Shown here: positions 16,586-24,596 of the stretch, piece by piece
Position numbering within the stretch: the first letter of the stretch is position 1
Layout of the letters: every line of letters begins with the position of its first letter
Source of the DNA: Clostridia bacterium
GTDB taxonomy: Bacteria > Bacillota > Clostridia > Lachnospirales > Lachnospiraceae
Length of the DNA: 64,000 bases
Assembly (NCBI GenBank): GCA_910575625.1
Contig: CAJTFD010000002.1
Coordinates: 62,001 to 126,000 of the forward strand
Direction of reading: 5' to 3'
The notes under the pieces: generated by a model
What the model was told of the DNA's origin: nothing
The model's input: the letters and a program-made list of their open reading frames with translations, nothing else
Databases searched by the model: none
Translations under genes and position numbers: made by a program

Positions 16586-18277
16586 ATGTCAACAAAAGCA
16601 TACTATCCGATCAGTGAGATCGGGGCAGGGAAAACAGGTTTCAGCAAGACACGTTCGATCATTGAAGCGGCGTTTTACGGAAATAACGTGGTCAAAGTCA
16701 ACACCTTAAAAGAAGCGTACGAACTGGCCAAGAACTCCCCGGGAACGATCGTGACGGATATGCCTGTTTACAGAGGCGAAGAATTCGGCCTTGAAGCAGA
16801 TGCGAAAGTACTCCTGTTCAATGACGGTGCGATCACCGGGCGTTATGCAGCCGCACGCCGTATTGCCGGAGAACCGGGCGTGGATTGTGAGGCTTTGGAT
16901 AAAGTGGCCATGGATGCGATCTACGAGGCGCGCTGGAAGACTTTATACCATGCGGAAGTCTATGTGGGCCTGGATCCGGAATTTATGGTCAAAGCTCATC
17001 TGCTCATCCCGGAAGGAGAAGAGAACATCATGTACTCCTGGATGCTGAACTTCCAGTACATGTCCGATGAGTATGTGAAGATGTACAAAAATTCCAAACC
17101 AGTGGGCGATGGCAATGAACCCGATATCTATATCTTCTCAGATCCCCAGTGGACACCGGTGGCACATCCGGGCGTGAGCTTTGACTGCTTGAGCGACCCG
17201 CAGACGCTGTGCTATTTTAATACGAACCAGAACTGTGCCTGCATCTTAGGCATGCGTTATTTTGGGGAGCATAAGAAAGGCACGCTGACCATGGCCTGGG
17301 CAGTGGCCAACCGCAACGGATACGCGGCCTGCCACGGCGGACAGAAAGAATACACATTGTCCGACGGCTCCAAATATGTGGCGTCCGTATACGGCCTGTC
17401 CGGCTCCGGAAAATCAACGCTCACCCACGCAAAACATAATGGAAAATATGAGATCAAAGTGCTCCACGACGACGCATTCATCATCAATACAGATACCTGT
17501 TCGTCCATCGCCCTGGAGCCCACGTATTTTGACAAGACCCAGGATTACCCGGCTGGCTGCCCGGACAACAAGTTCCTTCTGACGGCTCAGAACTGCTCGG
17601 CCACACTGGATGAGGACGGCAAAGTGCAGATCGTGACTGAAGATATCCGCAACGGCAACGGCCGCGCGATCAAGTCCAAACTCTGGGCGCCGAACCGTGT
17701 GGATAAGATCGAGGAGCCGGTCAATGCGATCTTCTGGATCATGAAAGACCCGACCATCCCGCCGGTGGTACGGTTAAAAGGCGCGGCGCTGGCTTCCGTC
17801 ATGGGCGCCACACTGGCGACGAAGCGTTCCTCCGCGGAGCGTCTGGCCGAGGGCGTAGACCCGAATAAACTGGTGGTCGTTCCCTATGCGAATCCGTTCC
17901 GCACCTATCCGCTGGCGGATGATTACACCAAGTTCAAAAAACTGGTGGAAGAGAAGAACGTGGACTGCTTCATCATCAACACCGGGGATTTCATGGGCAA
18001 GAAAGTACAGCCGAAGGATACTTTGGGCATTTTGGAGGCGATCGTTGAGAAGAAGGCGGAATTTAAGCCATGGGGACCGTTCTCCGATATCGAGATCTTG
18101 GAGTGGGAAGGTTTCGTGCCGGATATGGACGACGCTTCTTATCTGGAGCAGTTAAAAGCGCGGATGAACGACCGCGTAAATGAGATCAAAGCCTTTGAGA
18201 CAGCCAAGGACGGCTATGATAAACTGCCGGACGATGCGCTGGCGGCGATCCAGAAAGTGGTGGATGAACTGGCTTAA
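16586..18277 (+). CDS. pckA: Phosphoenolpyruvate carboxykinase (ATP)
   Basis: 563 residues. It interconverts oxaloacetate plus ATP with PEP, CO2 and ADP. In fermentative Clostridia it can run toward oxaloacetate and conserve ATP. The kinase-1a P-loop GLSGSGKST is near residues 270-278 and is followed by LHDDAFII, the metal-binding aspartates. The conserved arginine regions (ITGRYAAARR, TKRSSAERLAEG) and PYANPFRTYPLADDY are present. AGGAGG lies six bases before the ATG. Own promoter; a hairpin follows the stop. The form is slightly longer than E. coli PckA (about 540 residues), as expected for the clostridial type. Confidence 0.96.
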   Translation: MSTKAYYPISEIGAGKTGFSKTRSIIEAAFYGNNVVKVNTLKEAYELAKNSPGTIVTDMPVYRGEEFGLEADAKVLLFNDGAITGRYAAARRIAGEPGVDCEALDKVAMDAIYEARWKTLYHAEVYVGLDPEFMVKAHLLIPEGEENIMYSWMLNFQYMSDEYVKMYKNSKPVGDGNEPDIYIFSDPQWTPVAHPGVSFDCLSDPQTLCYFNTNQNCACILGMRYFGEHKKGTLTMAWAVANRNGYAACHGGQKEYTLSDGSKYVASVYGLSGSGKSTLTHAKHNGKYEIKVLHDDAFIINTDTCSSIALEPTYFDKTQDYPAGCPDNKFLLTAQNCSATLDEDGKVQIVTEDIRNGNGRAIKSKLWAPNRVDKIEEPVNAIFWIMKDPTIPPVVRLKGAALASVMGATLATKRSSAERLAEGVDPNKLVVVPYANPFRTYPLADDYTKFKKLVEEKNVDCFIINTGDFMGKKVQPKDTLGILEAIVEKKAEFKPWGPFSDIEILEWEGFVPDMDDASYLEQLKARMNDRVNEIKAFETAKDGYDKLPDDALAAIQKVVDELA

Positions 18278-18315
18278 GATCCATTTAAGATCTGTTTAGA
18301 TCTGTTTAAGATACG
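18273..18315. repeat. Short tandem TTTAAGATCTG-like repeats after pckA
   Basis: Four imperfect copies of a 10-12 bp unit (TTAAGATCCA, TTTAAGATCTG, TTTAGATCTG, TTTAAGATAC) overlap the pckA stop codon and run on. Role unknown; probably slippage-derived. Confidence 0.5.
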
Positions 18316-18322
18316 ATAGGAG

Positions 18323-18362
18323 AGGGGCATGGGCCGTTGGATCTACACGGCAATGCCCCTTT
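18323..18362 (+). terminator. Hairpin terminator after pckA
   Basis: AGGGGCAT (18323-18330) pairs with ATGCCCCT (18353-18360), with inner GCCGT/ACGGC pairing. The T tract after it is only three bases, so termination may be incomplete. Confidence 0.55.
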
Positions 18363-18409
18363 CCATATCAAGACGATATCAATCTTAAGAGAGGGGAGTG
18401 ATAAGATCC

Positions 18410-20161
18410 ATGCTGCGGACATTGGCACTGCAGATCAAGGGATTTAAAAAAGATGCCATACTGACTCCCATCTGCATGATCCTGGAAGTGCTCTTTGAGA
18501 CGATGATCCCGTTCTTGATGGCTTCGATCATCGACAAGGGCGTGGAAGCCGGGGATATCGGCCATATCTATAGGATCGGGGGATGTATGGTGGCGTTGGC
18601 CGCCTGCGGCCTGCTGGCTGGAGTCCTAGGCGGGCGGTTTGCGGCCCGGGCTTCCGCAGGTTATGCCAGGAACTTGCGGGAAGCCATGTTTGTGGATATC
18701 CAGTCTTTTTCTTTTTCAAATATAGATAAATACAGTACGGCCGGGCTGGTCACCAGGCTGACGACGGATGTGACGAACATCCAGAATGCCTTTCAGATGC
18801 TCCTGCGCATGTGCTTTCGTGCGCCTTTCAGCATGATCTGCGCGATGACCATGGCTTTTGCCATCAACGCGCGGCTGGCCTCGATCTACCTGGGGGCGGT
18901 GGTGTTTCTGGGGATCTTATTATTTATGATCGTGACTTCGGCGATGGAGTATTTCCAGCAGGCTTTTCCTAAGTACGATGATATGAATGCTTCTGTACAG
19001 GAAAATGTATCTGCGATCCGGGTGGTCAAGGCTTATGTGCGGGAGGATCATGAGACGGAGAAGTTCAGACAGGCCAGCCGCAATATCTACGACATCTTTA
19101 AGCGAGCGGAGTACAAAGTGATCTGGAACGCGCCTCTGATGCAGATCACGGTCTATGGCTGCATCATGCTCATAAGCTGGCTGGGGGCGCGGATGATCGT
19201 CAGCGATGCACTGACCACCGGGGAGCTGATGAGCCTGCTGACTTATTGCATGAACATCCTGATGAGTCTGATGATGCTCTCCATGGTGTTCGTCATGCTC
19301 ACCATGAGTGTGGCCAGTGCCCGCCGTATCGTGGAAGTCCTGGAGGAGAAGAGCGACCTGGCCGAGCCGGAAGATCCGATCTTCACGGTGGAGGATGGGA
19401 GCATCCGGTTTGAGGGTGTGGATTTCGCCTACCACAAAGAGAGCGAGGAGCCTGTACTGCATCAGATCGATCTTAAGATCCATCCGGGGGAGACGATCGG
19501 GATCATCGGCGGGACCGGGAGCGCCAAGACCAGCCTGGTGAATCTGATCAGCCGTCTGTACGATGTGACGGCGGGCCGGGTGCTGGTGGGCGGACGGGAC
19601 GTGCGGGAATACGATATGGAAGCCCTGCGCGGTCAGGTTGCCGTGGTGCTCCAGAAGAACGTATTGTTTTCAGGGACCATCCTGGAAAATCTCCGCTGGG
19701 GCAGGGCAGACGCCACAGAGGAGGAGTGCAGGCAGGCTTGCCGTCTGGCCTGTGCAGATGAATTTATCGAAAAAATGCCAAAAGGCTATGATACATATAT
19801 CGAACAGGGCGGGACAAACGTATCAGGTGGCCAGAAACAGCGGCTGTGCATCGCCCGGGCACTGCTCAAAAGGCCGAAGATACTCATATTGGACGACAGC
19901 ACCAGTGCGGTGGATACAGCTACAGACAGCAAGATCCGCCAGGCGTTTGCCGAGGAGCTGCCCGGCACGACCAAGCTGATCATTGCCCAGCGCATCTCCA
20001 GCGTGGAGGGGGCGGATCGGATCATCGTGATGGATGATGGAAAGATCCATGGGTTCGGCACACACCGCGAGCTGTTGGAAACTGATGAGATCTACCGGGA
20101 GGTCTACGAGTCACAGACCAGCGGCGGCGGTGATTTTGATGAAAAGGCAGGTGAGGACTGA
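18410..20161 (+). CDS. ABC exporter half-transporter, degenerate-site subunit
   Basis: 583 residues: an N-terminal six-helix exporter domain (about 1-310) and a C-terminal nucleotide-binding domain. Walker A is GGTGSAKTS, the signature VSGGQKQR is canonical, and Walker B reads ILILDDSTSAVD. The catalytic glutamate after Walker B is therefore aspartate, the mark of the non-hydrolysing site in heterodimeric exporters such as BmrC/BmrD and TM287/288. The partner gene follows with a one-base overlap. An in-frame GTG at 18398 sits right on the purine-rich ribosome site; ATG 18410, about 11 bases downstream of GGAG, is preferred. Substrate unknown; drug or peptide export is typical. Confidence 0.93.
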   Translation: MLRTLALQIKGFKKDAILTPICMILEVLFETMIPFLMASIIDKGVEAGDIGHIYRIGGCMVALAACGLLAGVLGGRFAARASAGYARNLREAMFVDIQSFSFSNIDKYSTAGLVTRLTTDVTNIQNAFQMLLRMCFRAPFSMICAMTMAFAINARLASIYLGAVVFLGILLFMIVTSAMEYFQQAFPKYDDMNASVQENVSAIRVVKAYVREDHETEKFRQASRNIYDIFKRAEYKVIWNAPLMQITVYGCIMLISWLGARMIVSDALTTGELMSLLTYCMNILMSLMMLSMVFVMLTMSVASARRIVEVLEEKSDLAEPEDPIFTVEDGSIRFEGVDFAYHKESEEPVLHQIDLKIHPGETIGIIGGTGSAKTSLVNLISRLYDVTAGRVLVGGRDVREYDMEALRGQVAVVLQKNVLFSGTILENLRWGRADATEEECRQACRLACADEFIEKMPKGYDTYIEQGGTNVSGGQKQRLCIARALLKRPKILILDDSTSAVDTATDSKIRQAFAEELPGTTKLIIAQRISSVEGADRIIVMDDGKIHGFGTHRELLETDEIYREVYESQTSGGGDFDEKAGED

Positions 20162-22080
20162 TGGCAGGACCAAAAGGGATACCGGCGCGTGTCCGGGCCA
20201 AAGGCACGCCCCGGGTGAAAGATCCGGGAAAAGTCTTTATGCGTTTGATGCGCTATATCCTCCGGGACCACAAGTTCCATTATCTGGCGGTCATGGCGCT
20301 GATCTTCGTCAGCGTCCTGGCAAATGTCCAGGGGACTTTATTTATCCGGGATCTGATCGATGGATATATCGCGCCCATGCTGCTTGTGGAGACGCCGGAC
20401 TTCGCACCGTTGGCGGCGGCCATCGGGAGAGTGGCTGTCTGTTACGCGGCCGGGATCATCGCTACATACACATACAACCGGATACTGGTGGAGGTCACCC
20501 AGGGGACGCTGCGCAGTATCCGGGACGATCTTTTTTCACATATGGAGAGACTGCCGATCTCGTATTTTGACACCCATACCCATGGGGATATCATGTCTGT
20601 CTATACCAACGATGCGGATACCCTGCGCCAGATGGTCAGCCAGAGCATGCCCCAGGTATTCAGCAGCCTGATCACGATCGTCAGCGTGTTCGCCAGCATG
20701 GTGTTTTTGAGCGTCCCGCTGACGCTTCTGACTCTGGTGATGGTGTCGCTGATGCTCTTTGTCACGAAAAAACTGGCCGGCACCAGCGGGGGCTTTTTTG
20801 CCAGACAGCAAAAGGACTTAGGGGCGGTCAACGGCTTCATCGAGGAGATGATGGACGGGCAGAAGGTGGTCAAAGTATTCTGTCATGAGAAGGAGAACAT
20901 CGAGGATTTCAGGAAAGTCAACGACCAGCTCTATCACAGCGCGGACATGGCCCATACATTTGCAAATGTGTTGGGGCCGGTGAACATGCAGATGGGAAAT
21001 ATCAGCTATGTGGTTTGTGCGATCGCAGGCGGCATCCTGGCGTTGAAAAGGATCGGAGGGTTCACGCTGGGCGGACTGGCCAGTTTCCTGACGTTTAACA
21101 AGAGTTTTAACATGCCGATCAACCAGGTGAGCCAGCAGTTCAACGCCATCGTCATGGCGATGGCCGGCGCGCAGAGGATCTTCCAGCTGTTGGATGAGGA
21201 GCCGGAAGTGGATGCAGGTTATGTGACCCTGGTCAATGCCAAGGAAGTGGACGGGGAGCTGACCGAGACCAGGGAGCACACTGGACGCTGGGCGTGGAAA
21301 CATATCCATCAGGCGGACGGGTCGGTGGACTATGTGGAGGTCAGGGGCGCGGTGGTCTTTGATGATGTGGATTTCGGATACAGTCCGGAGAAGATCGTGC
21401 TGCACCATATCAAGCTCTTCGCCACGCCTGGGCAGAAGATCGCGTTCGTCGGCTCCACCGGCGCGGGGAAGACCACGATCACCAATCTGATCAACCGGTT
21501 TTACGACATCCAGGATGGGAAGATCCGCTATGACGGGATCAATGTGAACAAGATCAAAAAAGGCGATCTGCGGCGTTCGCTGGGGATGGTCTTACAGGAT
21601 ACCCATCTGTTTACAGGGACGGTGCTGGAAAATATCCGTTTCGGCAAGCTGGACGCCACAGAGGAGGAAGTGATCGCCGCCGCGAAGCTGGCCAACGCGG
21701 ACGGATTCATCCGCAGGCTCCCGGAGGGTTATCAGACTCTGCTGACCGGCGACGGGGCGGACTTAAGCCAAGGGCAGAGGCAGCTTTTGGCCATCGCCCG
21801 GGCGGCCATCGCGGATCCGCCGGTATTGATCTTGGATGAGGCGACCAGCTCCATCGACACGCGCACGGAGCGGATCGTACAGGATGGGATGGACCGGCTG
21901 ATGCAGGGGCGGACCACCTTCGTCATCGCCCACCGGCTCTCCACGGTAAAAAATGCGGACTGCATCATGGTCCTGGAACAGGGCGAGATCATCGAGCGGG
22001 GCACTCACGAGGAACTGCTGCAAAAGAAAGGGAGATACTATCAGCTCTATACAGGCAATGCCCTCTTGGCAGAGGGATGA
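20161..22080 (+). CDS. ABC exporter half-transporter, catalytic subunit
   Basis: 639 residues, six-helix exporter domain plus nucleotide-binding domain. Walker A GSTGAGKTT and Walker B LILDEATSSID with the catalytic glutamate are canonical, whereas the signature is LSQGQRQ rather than LSGGQ. Together with the upstream subunit this gives one consensus and one degenerate ATP site, the usual heterodimer arrangement. An extra stretch of about 35 residues (about 365-395, rich in charged residues) sits between the membrane and nucleotide-binding domains and is common in this subfamily. ATG overlaps the upstream TGA by one base. No regulator is adjacent. Confidence 0.94.
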   Translation: MAGPKGIPARVRAKGTPRVKDPGKVFMRLMRYILRDHKFHYLAVMALIFVSVLANVQGTLFIRDLIDGYIAPMLLVETPDFAPLAAAIGRVAVCYAAGIIATYTYNRILVEVTQGTLRSIRDDLFSHMERLPISYFDTHTHGDIMSVYTNDADTLRQMVSQSMPQVFSSLITIVSVFASMVFLSVPLTLLTLVMVSLMLFVTKKLAGTSGGFFARQQKDLGAVNGFIEEMMDGQKVVKVFCHEKENIEDFRKVNDQLYHSADMAHTFANVLGPVNMQMGNISYVVCAIAGGILALKRIGGFTLGGLASFLTFNKSFNMPINQVSQQFNAIVMAMAGAQRIFQLLDEEPEVDAGYVTLVNAKEVDGELTETREHTGRWAWKHIHQADGSVDYVEVRGAVVFDDVDFGYSPEKIVLHHIKLFATPGQKIAFVGSTGAGKTTITNLINRFYDIQDGKIRYDGINVNKIKKGDLRRSLGMVLQDTHLFTGTVLENIRFGKLDATEEEVIAAAKLANADGFIRRLPEGYQTLLTGDGADLSQGQRQLLAIARAAIADPPVLILDEATSSIDTRTERIVQDGMDRLMQGRTTFVIAHRLSTVKNADCIMVLEQGEIIERGTHEELLQKKGRYYQLYTGNALLAEG

Positions 22081-22146
22081 TCTGGATGATATATGGTTTT
22101 TTACCAGATCCGCTGAAATTTTTGCGGGAATTTTGTCAGATTTTTG

Positions 22147-22175
22147 TTGAAGTATAGGAGAGAATCATTTATAAT
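22147..22175 (+). promoter_or_regulatory. Sigma-A promoter of the ferredoxin gene
   Basis: TTGAAG (22147-22152), 17-base spacer, perfect TATAAT (22170-22175), with an A/T-rich initial transcribed region. Confidence 0.65.
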
Positions 22176-22209
22176 AAAAAATATCAACTAGATAAAAAAT
22201 ATCAATTAA
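22174..22209. repeat. 18-bp tandem duplication in the ferredoxin leader
   Basis: Two copies of ATAAAAAATATCAA(C/T)TA(G/A) in tandem (22174-22191 and 22192-22209), starting within the -10 hexamer and spanning the predicted transcription start. Could be a duplicated regulatory site or plain slippage. Confidence 0.6.
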
Positions 22210-22231
22210 AAGAAATCCAGGGAGGATCACA

Positions 22232-22627
22232 ATGAAAAAATTAGTAGTTGCTAAAAAAGACCAATGTATGGCTTGTCTCCAGTGTCAGATCGCATGTTCA
22301 ACCGCATACCATAAGAGAGAGGATATCTCTGTCTCCTATGTGCAGATCGATGCAAAGAAAGATGGGACACCCAAAGTGCTGGCATGTCCCCAGTGCGGCA
22401 AATGTGCAGAAGCCTGTGAAGCCGGCGCGATCAAACAGAATGCCAAGGGCGTTTATACGGTTGATAAGAAGAAATGTACAGGATGCGGCAAGTGTGCAGA
22501 AGCATGTCCGTTTGGTCTGATGGTGAAAGCAGAAGACAGCGAAGTGGCTGGAAAATGTATAGCCTGTGGTATCTGTGCGAAAGCATGTCCGATGGAAGTA
22601 TTGGAGATCCGCGACGACGAAAAATAG
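22232..22627 (+). CDS. Four-cluster [4Fe-4S] ferredoxin-like electron carrier
   Basis: 131 residues. Four complete CxxCxxCxxxC motifs are visible: C12/15/18/22, then CPQCGKCAEAC, CTGCGKCAEAC and CIACGICAKAC. That is enough for four [4Fe-4S] clusters. The layout matches the HycB/CooF/HydN electron-transfer subunits that connect hydrogenases, formate or CO dehydrogenases and similar enzymes. No catalytic partner is encoded next to it, so its redox partner is unknown. GGAGG lies seven bases before the ATG; it has its own promoter and a strong terminator, hence is monocistronic. Confidence 0.9.
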   Translation: MKKLVVAKKDQCMACLQCQIACSTAYHKREDISVSYVQIDAKKDGTPKVLACPQCGKCAEACEAGAIKQNAKGVYTVDKKKCTGCGKCAEACPFGLMVKAEDSEVAGKCIACGICAKACPMEVLEIRDDEK

Positions 22628-22639
22628 AAGATACATATT

Positions 22640-22676
22640 GCCCCGGAGTGCAGTGATCCTGCCTCCGGGGCTTTTT
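22640..22676 (+). terminator. Intrinsic terminator of the ferredoxin gene
   Basis: GCCCCGGAG and CTCCGGGGC arms (9 bp, extended by inner GCAG/CTGC-type pairing) followed by TTTTT (22672-22676). Confidence 0.9.
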
Positions 22677-22692
22677 GGAGCGTGGGTCTTGT

Positions 22693-23517
22693 TTATAGAA
22701 AGCGTTCGATGACCTCGGCGAGCCCGCTGTGTTCGCAGTCGTGTTCTGTGATATAGTCTGCACAGGCTTTACATTCCGGGACGGCGTTTGCCATGGCGGC
22801 TCCGATCTTCGCGGTCTGGAGCATGGGGATGTCATTTTGCTCATCACCTGCGGCAACAGTGTTTTCCAGTGGGATGTCCAGATAGCGGCAGAGCCACTGG
22901 ATGGCAAAACCTTTGGAGATGCCGAAGGGGACATGTTCCAGATAGATGCTGCTGGAGTAGAAGATGGAGATCTTGTCCTTGGCCCATTTCTGGATATCCT
23001 GGTGGTAGGCGTAAAGCTGTGCCTGGTCTTCCAGCCCCGGCCTTCCCAACACCAGGACTTTGGAGGGTTCCTCATTTAGAGAGTCAGGCAGGTCGGGGAT
23101 GATCTTGTAGGGCATCGCTGTTTTAGCCAGGTAGGCATCGGTGGCTGGGAACGGGCGGGCTGTCAGCAGATGGGTATCTGAATAAGTCTGGCAGGCCAGG
23201 TCATATTGCCGGGCTTTTTGAAATATGTATCTTACATAGGAGAGCGGAAGGCTTTTCCTGTAAAGGATCTCCTGCCTGTGACAGTCGTAGATCTCGCCCC
23301 CGTTGTAGGCCACGGCGTAGGAGCCGGGCTGTGTCAGTCCTAAGTCCCGGAGCAGGGGACGGACGCTTAAGAGAGGACGCCCGGTGCACAGGACGACCCG
23401 GTGTCCGCGGTGGATCGCCTGGTGGATGGCGCGGTAGTTTTCGGGTGTGACTTGTTTTTCTCTATTTAACAATGTGTCGTCCAGGTCAGTGAATAGGATC
23501 TTTGATCGGTTTTCCAT
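22693..23517 (-). CDS. HAD-superfamily phosphatase, Cof/YidA type
   Basis: 274 residues. Motif I FTDLDDTLL (nucleophile D10 and acid D12), motif II CTGRP, a large C2-type cap in the middle, motif III SKGFAIQWL and motif IV AAGDEQNDIPML are all present, as in Cof-type sugar- or cofactor-phosphate phosphatases. The exact substrate cannot be inferred. An in-frame ATG further upstream (23577) lacks a ribosome site; ATG 23517 follows AAAGGAGG at ideal spacing. Divergent from another HAD phosphatase gene with 95 bases between them. Confidence 0.92.
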   Translation of the reverse strand: MENRSKILFTDLDDTLLNREKQVTPENYRAIHQAIHRGHRVVLCTGRPLLSVRPLLRDLGLTQPGSYAVAYNGGEIYDCHRQEILYRKSLPLSYVRYIFQKARQYDLACQTYSDTHLLTARPFPATDAYLAKTAMPYKIIPDLPDSLNEEPSKVLVLGRPGLEDQAQLYAYHQDIQKWAKDKISIFYSSSIYLEHVPFGISKGFAIQWLCRYLDIPLENTVAAGDEQNDIPMLQTAKIGAAMANAVPECKACADYITEHDCEHSGLAEVIERFL

Positions 23518-23555
23518 ATGGTCCTCCTTTTGTGATGGATCGGTTTTAAAAGGAC

Positions 23556-23585
23556 TTGCAGTCTGCTGTCCATCCATAGTATACT
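23556..23585 (+). promoter_or_regulatory. Promoter of the phosphoglycolate phosphatase-like gene
   Basis: TTGCAG (23556-23561), 18-base spacer, TATACT (23580-23585). Moderate match; leader of about 20 nt. Confidence 0.5.
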
Positions 23586-23612
23586 ACAAGAAACAGGAGG
23601 ATACATGTCAAA

Positions 23613-24272
23613 ATGATAAAAATATGTATTTTTGATCTGGACGGGACGCTGGCGGATACGGTGGAGTCCATCGCCCATGCGGTCAACCAGGGATTGGGAT
23701 ATTTTGGATATGATATCCGTCCGGTGGAGGAGTATAAGTATTATGCCGGGGACGGCCTGGATATGGCCCTGCGAAGAGCCCTGTATCGTGCCGGCGATAC
23801 GGACGGGCGTTGTTTAGAGGAAGGAGCGCCCCTGGTGCGCCGGTGGCTTGCCCAGGAACCGCTGTATCATGTAAAGCCTTATCCGGGGATACCGGAGACG
23901 CTGGCGCAGCTGAAGGCGCGTTCCCTGAAGATCGCGGTGCTGTCCAATAAGCCCCATGCGCAGGCCGTCCAGGTGGTGGAAACCTTGTTTGGCAAGGGGA
24001 CTTTTGACCGGATACAGGGACAAGAGGATGGGATCCCACGCAAACCGGATCCTGCGGGTGCGCGTATGATCAGCCAAAAGCTGGGCGCCGCTGCCGGGGA
24101 GTGTCTGTATATAGGGGATACGGATACGGACATGCGGACGGGAGAGCGGGCCGGGATGTATACGGTGGGCGTTTCCTGGGGATTTCGGGAGATAAGGGAG
24201 TTAGAAGAGAGCGGAGCCAGGAGGATCATCCATGAACCTGGGGAACTGCTTTCACTGGTGGAAGTTTTGTGA
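23613..24272 (+). CDS. HAD hydrolase, phosphoglycolate phosphatase (Gph)-like
   Basis: 219 residues. Motif I FDLDGTLADT (D8, D10), a helical cap at about 18-80, motif II LSNKPH, motif III RKPDP and motif IV YIGDTDTDMRTG are intact. This matches the Gph/PpaX group, which clears phosphoglycolate or pyrophosphate; which one is not decidable here. The AGGAGG site actually favours an ATG at 23605 that opens a three-codon frame whose TGA overlaps the gene's ATG at 23613, so translation may be coupled through a minimal leader frame. Followed at about 35 bases by a small acidic protein gene. Confidence 0.9.
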   Translation: MIKICIFDLDGTLADTVESIAHAVNQGLGYFGYDIRPVEEYKYYAGDGLDMALRRALYRAGDTDGRCLEEGAPLVRRWLAQEPLYHVKPYPGIPETLAQLKARSLKIAVLSNKPHAQAVQVVETLFGKGTFDRIQGQEDGIPRKPDPAGARMISQKLGAAAGECLYIGDTDTDMRTGERAGMYTVGVSWGFREIRELEESGARRIIHEPGELLSLVEVL

Positions 24273-24309
24273 CGATCTGATCATGCATTGGAGATTGGGA
24301 GGATGATTG

Positions 24310-24576
24310 ATGATGGAAGAGTATAGTGAAGAGTGTTTACTTACATTTCTGGAAAAACAAGGCCAATTGTTTGATGAACCGGTTGCAGAGACTTTGGCGG
24401 AGGCGGAGGCTTTCCTGGAAGACTGTATGGCTGTGGTCGCGGAGTCTATCAATGAGGTGCGCGGTTATTTTGAGGAAAACGGCGTGGATGTGGACGGGAT
24501 GTCCGACGAGGAGCTGGAGGAAGCCAGTGAGGTCTTCCCCCTGTCGGACGGTCAGTATCTGATCGTGGAGAGCTGA
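24310..24576 (+). CDS. Small acidic conserved protein (88 aa), function unknown
   Basis: 88 residues, strongly acidic (many Glu and Asp, few basic residues), predicted mostly helical: EECLLTFLEKQGQLFDEPVA, then AEAEAFLEDCMAVVAESINEVRGYF, and a beta-like end SDGQYLIVES. Similar small proteins occur in Lachnospiraceae genomes and are sometimes labelled glyoxalase without support that I can see. Possible starts are TTG 24307, ATG 24310 and ATG 24313; GGGAGGA lies seven bases before 24310. Probably co-transcribed with the upstream phosphatase gene. Converges with the lipoprotein gene on the other strand. Confidence 0.7.
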   Translation: MMEEYSEECLLTFLEKQGQLFDEPVAETLAEAEAFLEDCMAVVAESINEVRGYFEENGVDVDGMSDEELEEASEVFPLSDGQYLIVES

Positions 24577-24596
24577 TCGGGGTGTTTGAAATGGTT

